Source: Acidobacteriota bacterium (GTDB taxonomy: Bacteria; Acidobacteriota; Terriglobia; Acidiferrales; UBA7541). From it: a stretch of DNA of 16,161 nucleotides. The stretch is from the NCBI GenBank assembly GCA_003131985.1, contig PKWH01000142.1, positions 14,427 to 30,587 of the forward strand. The letters run 5' to 3'. Positions within the stretch are counted from its first letter, which is position 1; each line of letters opens with the position of its first letter. Positions 14,076-16,161 of this stretch are shown here, piece by piece. A program made the translations under genes and the position numbers. Under the pieces are notes generated by a model. The model saw nothing but the letters and a program-made list of their open reading frames with translations. It searched no databases and was not told the origin of the DNA.

Positions 14076-14956
14076 TTGGCCGGCGAAGTAGCGCCTTTAT
14101 CTGCCTGATCGTTCTGCTCGTTTCCTGCGGCGGGGAGCGGCGCGAAACAATCGTTATCGGTTCCAAAAACTTTTCCGAGCAAGCACTTCTCGCTGAAATC
14201 GTTGCACAGCATCTTGAAGCTCGCCTGCATCGTCCGGTTGACCGGCGGTTTTATCTGGCTGGTTCTTACATTTGTCAGCAGGCCCTACTCTCCGGCCGGA
14301 TTGACGGCTACGTGGAATACACAGGCACGGCCTTAACCGCGATTCTGCATGACCCGATTCAGAGCGATCCTTCGACCGTGTTCGAGCGCGTGAAAAGCGA
14401 ATATAAGCAGCGATTTGGACTGGAAGTGATGCCTTCCCTCGGATTTAATAACACGTTCGCGATTGTCGTGCGCGGCGAGGATGCTCGCCGATTAAATCTG
14501 AAGACGATTGACGACGTCGCGCGTTATTCACCGCAATGGCGAGCGGGATTCGGATACGAATTCATGGAGCGTCCCGACGGTTATGAAGGGCTTGCAAAAG
14601 TCTATGGACTTAAATTCAGTACCGCGCCGCGCATCCTTGATTTGGGATTGCTGTATCGCGCGCTGTTGGACAAGCAGGTGGATATCGTCGCCGGAAATTC
14701 AACCGATGGATTGTTAGCCGCACGCGACTTGGTGATTCTTGAGGATGACAAACATTATTTTCCGCCCTATGAAGCGGTGCCAATCTTTCGCCAGGACACG
14801 CTTGCCCGTTTCCCGGAAGTGCGCGCTGCCATTGAAGAATTGGCTGGAAAGATTTCCGATGCGGAAATGCGAAAAATGAACTATGCGGTGGACGCGGAAC
14901 GGCGCGACATCGCCGAGGTAGCGCGCGAATTTCTGCACTCCAAGGCGCTCGATTGA
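14072..14956 (+). CDS. osmoprotectant ABC transporter substrate-binding lipoprotein
   Basis: Captures the substrate outside the inner membrane and delivers it to the permease. The 294-aa product starts with a short lipoprotein signal (RR, hydrophobic core, LVSC with Cys19). The mature part opens with IVIGSKNFSEQ (about 28-37), the hallmark of the OpuAC/OsmF/ProX-type quaternary-amine binding domain, and contains GRIDGYVEYTGTAL and AGNSTDGLLAARDL, both conserved in the family. The many Tyr/Phe residues are compatible with an aromatic cage for betaine, choline or carnitine, but the ligand cannot be fixed from sequence. The ATG at 14072 overlaps the permease stop (ATGA). The same frame stays open back to 13502 within the permease, but that part is a shadow. 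Confidence 0.93.
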   Translation: MIGRRSSAFICLIVLLVSCGGERRETIVIGSKNFSEQALLAEIVAQHLEARLHRPVDRRFYLAGSYICQQALLSGRIDGYVEYTGTALTAILHDPIQSDPSTVFERVKSEYKQRFGLEVMPSLGFNNTFAIVVRGEDARRLNLKTIDDVARYSPQWRAGFGYEFMERPDGYEGLAKVYGLKFSTAPRILDLGLLYRALLDKQVDIVAGNSTDGLLAARDLVILEDDKHYFPPYEAVPIFRQDTLARFPEVRAAIEELAGKISDAEMRKMNYAVDAERRDIAEVAREFLHSKALD

Positions 14957-14966
14957 AAGGACAGTT

Positions 14967-15737
14967 TTAACGAGAGTCTTCGGATTCTTGTAGAGCTTTG
15001 AAATGGGCTTCGAGTGCCGCGCAGTATTGGTGTTCCGCCTCGAGTTCGGCCTGTAGCTTTTTAACAAAAAGCTCGAGGCGGCGAAGCTCGTTGCGCAATT
15101 TTTGAACTTCCCCATTCGACTGCGGGACGGTGCGCGGTGCGGCTGCATGCGGAAGCGCAGGGTTTCTGTTTGGGGCAGTTGGCGCAGAGCCCCAAGGAGC
15201 AACCGGCGGAGCCGCCGTTGCAACTGCAGAGGCGTTCCCGAGGTTCGGAGAAAACAGGCCACTCAACACCCGTGATGCTGCGCTCGACGGCATTTCCGGG
15301 GCATCGTCGCGTTCCAGCGCGCCGCCAATACTGGAAATTGTGGGATGCAGCAAGTTTTTGACGCGAGCGATCAAATCCTGAGGCTGAAACGGTTTGCGTA
15401 TCAGCTCGTCGGCCTTCACCGCAGTGGCGCGTTCCGCAACGGAGCGATTCACTACGCCCGACATCAAAATTACCGGCGTCTTGCCGAGCCGATCGTGTTG
15501 CTTGACGAACTCGCAAACTTGGTAACCGTCTTTGTCCGGCATGATCACGTCGGTGATCACCACATCCGGAGCGGTCTGCTCGAACTGCTCGAGCGCGGAA
15601 GCGGCATCCGCGCAGGTGATCACGTGGATGTTTTCCTTGCGAAAAGCGATCTTGATCACTTCGCGCATGGTGGCGCTATCGTCGATGAAATATACCGTTG
15701 GAGTCCGAACTGCTTCCGGGTTTTGCGTTTCGCTCAT
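14967..15737 (-). CDS. response regulator: receiver domain plus Pro/Ala linker and coiled-coil tail
   Basis: Receiver domain at about 13-130 with all key residues: D19/D20 acidic pair, phosphoacceptor D63 (ITDVIMPDKDG), S93 (LMSG) and K115 (RKPF), so it should be phosphorylated. No DNA-binding or enzymatic output domain follows. A Pro/Ala/Ser-rich linker runs from about 135 to 210, and a helical segment at about 211-252 (KLRNELRRLELFVKKLQAEL) predicts a coiled coil that could dimerise or bind a partner. The start ATG overlaps the stop of the DUF4388 gene as ATGA. No histidine kinase is in the window. It converges on the binding-protein gene with 10 bp between them. Confidence 0.92.
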   Translation of the reverse strand: MSETQNPEAVRTPTVYFIDDSATMREVIKIAFRKENIHVITCADAASALEQFEQTAPDVVITDVIMPDKDGYQVCEFVKQHDRLGKTPVILMSGVVNRSVAERATAVKADELIRKPFQPQDLIARVKNLLHPTISSIGGALERDDAPEMPSSAASRVLSGLFSPNLGNASAVATAAPPVAPWGSAPTAPNRNPALPHAAAPRTVPQSNGEVQKLRNELRRLELFVKKLQAELEAEHQYCAALEAHFKALQESEDSR

Positions 15738-16161
15738 GACATTTCCTTCTCGATCTCGTCGCGCTCGCCTTCGTCAAATTCCCGCATGGCGTCGAGCAAG
15801 AGATCGGTGGCCGAGCGCAATACAGTCCGTTGCGTTGCGGTCGCGCCGTACACAAATTTGTAAACGCCTTTCTCGGCAGCATGGCACGTTTTCACTATTT
15901 CTGTCACTGCCTCGTCGCCAAAATACGTGCCGCACTCGGCATGAAAGATTTCTCCAGCTTCAAAAAATATAATGCCGTCGGTTTCACCCGCGTTGACGTG
16001 CAAGGCGCCCGTTTGGCGCGACTGTCCGAGCATCTGCATCACTCCCGGAAGGTCCAGATGCGAAAGACTGCCGCTCAAATCCGTGTCGGCAGCCGAAAGC
16101 ATCTGCGTAGGTTGAAAGCCTTCCTGCCGGCTCAAGAGAAAACTTCGCACATGCGCTGCGA
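15734..16161 (-). CDS. DUF4388 (PATAN-like) domain protein, probably 5' partial
   Basis: The domain runs from LSGSLSHLDLPGVMQMLGQS to the C-terminal helix, with the typical GALHV and GIIFFEAGEIFHAECG segments; this matches DUF4388/PATAN proteins of Acidobacteria, Myxobacteria and cyanobacteria, which occur near or fused to receivers and are thought to transmit signals by protein contact. A GTG at 16150 would give 138 aa, but the frame stays open to the window edge and no ribosome site is seen before GTG 16150 or the internal ATG 16102, so the gene probably begins outside. Its stop overlaps the start of the response regulator (ATGA), implying equal production and a joint function. Confidence 0.82.
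   Translation of the reverse strand, partial: AAHVRSFLLSRQEGFQPTQMLSAADTDLSGSLSHLDLPGVMQMLGQSRQTGALHVNAGETDGIIFFEAGEIFHAECGTYFGDEAVTEIVKTCHAAEKGVYKFVYGATATQRTVLRSATDLLLDAMREFDEGERDEIEKEMS

Overview
This window is an ordinary-looking, gene-dense stretch of a bacterial chromosome with moderately high GC. It carries 16 protein genes, two of them cut by the window edges, and shows no RNA gene, insertion sequence, phage gene or CRISPR array. The gene content suggests a free-living diderm: an RlpA lipoprotein with a SPOR domain, a CHASE2 cyclase, a DUF4388 protein paired with a response regulator, and a compact trpCFBA block. The style is that of an Acidobacteriota soil genome, but this taxonomic placement is inference; nothing here is a phylogenetic marker that I could test.

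Layout. (1) 3-1931, plus: the C-terminal part of a CHASE2 adenylate/guanylate cyclase, entering from the left edge. (2) 1949-2779, minus, and 2856-3782, plus: a divergent pair, the RlpA-like septal lipoprotein and a rhomboid-family membrane protein with an N-terminal zinc ribbon, sharing a short promoter region. (3) 3808-4706, minus: a small conserved-looking protein of unknown function followed by pgsA (phosphatidylglycerol-phosphate synthase). (4) 4803-6172, minus: scoA-scoB, the two subunits of a 3-oxoacid CoA-transferase. (5) 6254-9855, minus: trpC-trpF-trpB-trpA, four genes with overlapping ends that convert phosphoribosyl-anthranilate to tryptophan, preceded by a good sigma-70-like promoter. 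(6) 10013-11725, minus: a chimeric protein with a degenerate receiver domain, a membrane helix, coiled coils and a trypsin/HtrA-type serine protease domain. (7) 11874-12560, plus: a family 5 uracil-DNA glycosylase. (8) 12653-14956, plus: a three-gene osmoprotectant/glycine-betaine-type ABC importer (ATPase, permease, lipoprotein binding protein), with a candidate promoter overlapped by a 20-bp near-perfect palindrome. (9) 14967-16161, minus: a DUF4388 (PATAN-like) protein translationally coupled to a response regulator with a coiled-coil tail.

How the parts work together. The trp block is a biosynthetic operon lacking trpE, trpG and trpD, which must lie elsewhere. The ABC importer is a self-contained transport operon. 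Three loci are signalling related: the cyclase, the pseudo-receiver protease, and the DUF4388/response-regulator pair. They may reflect nucleotide and phosphorelay signalling around envelope and surface functions, but no direct link between them is visible. The item most worth a second look is the pseudo-receiver/transmembrane/serine-protease fusion at 10013-11725. In it the phosphoacceptor Asp and the conserved Lys of the receiver are both replaced while the protease triad is intact, which suggests phosphorylation-independent signalling across the inner membrane.
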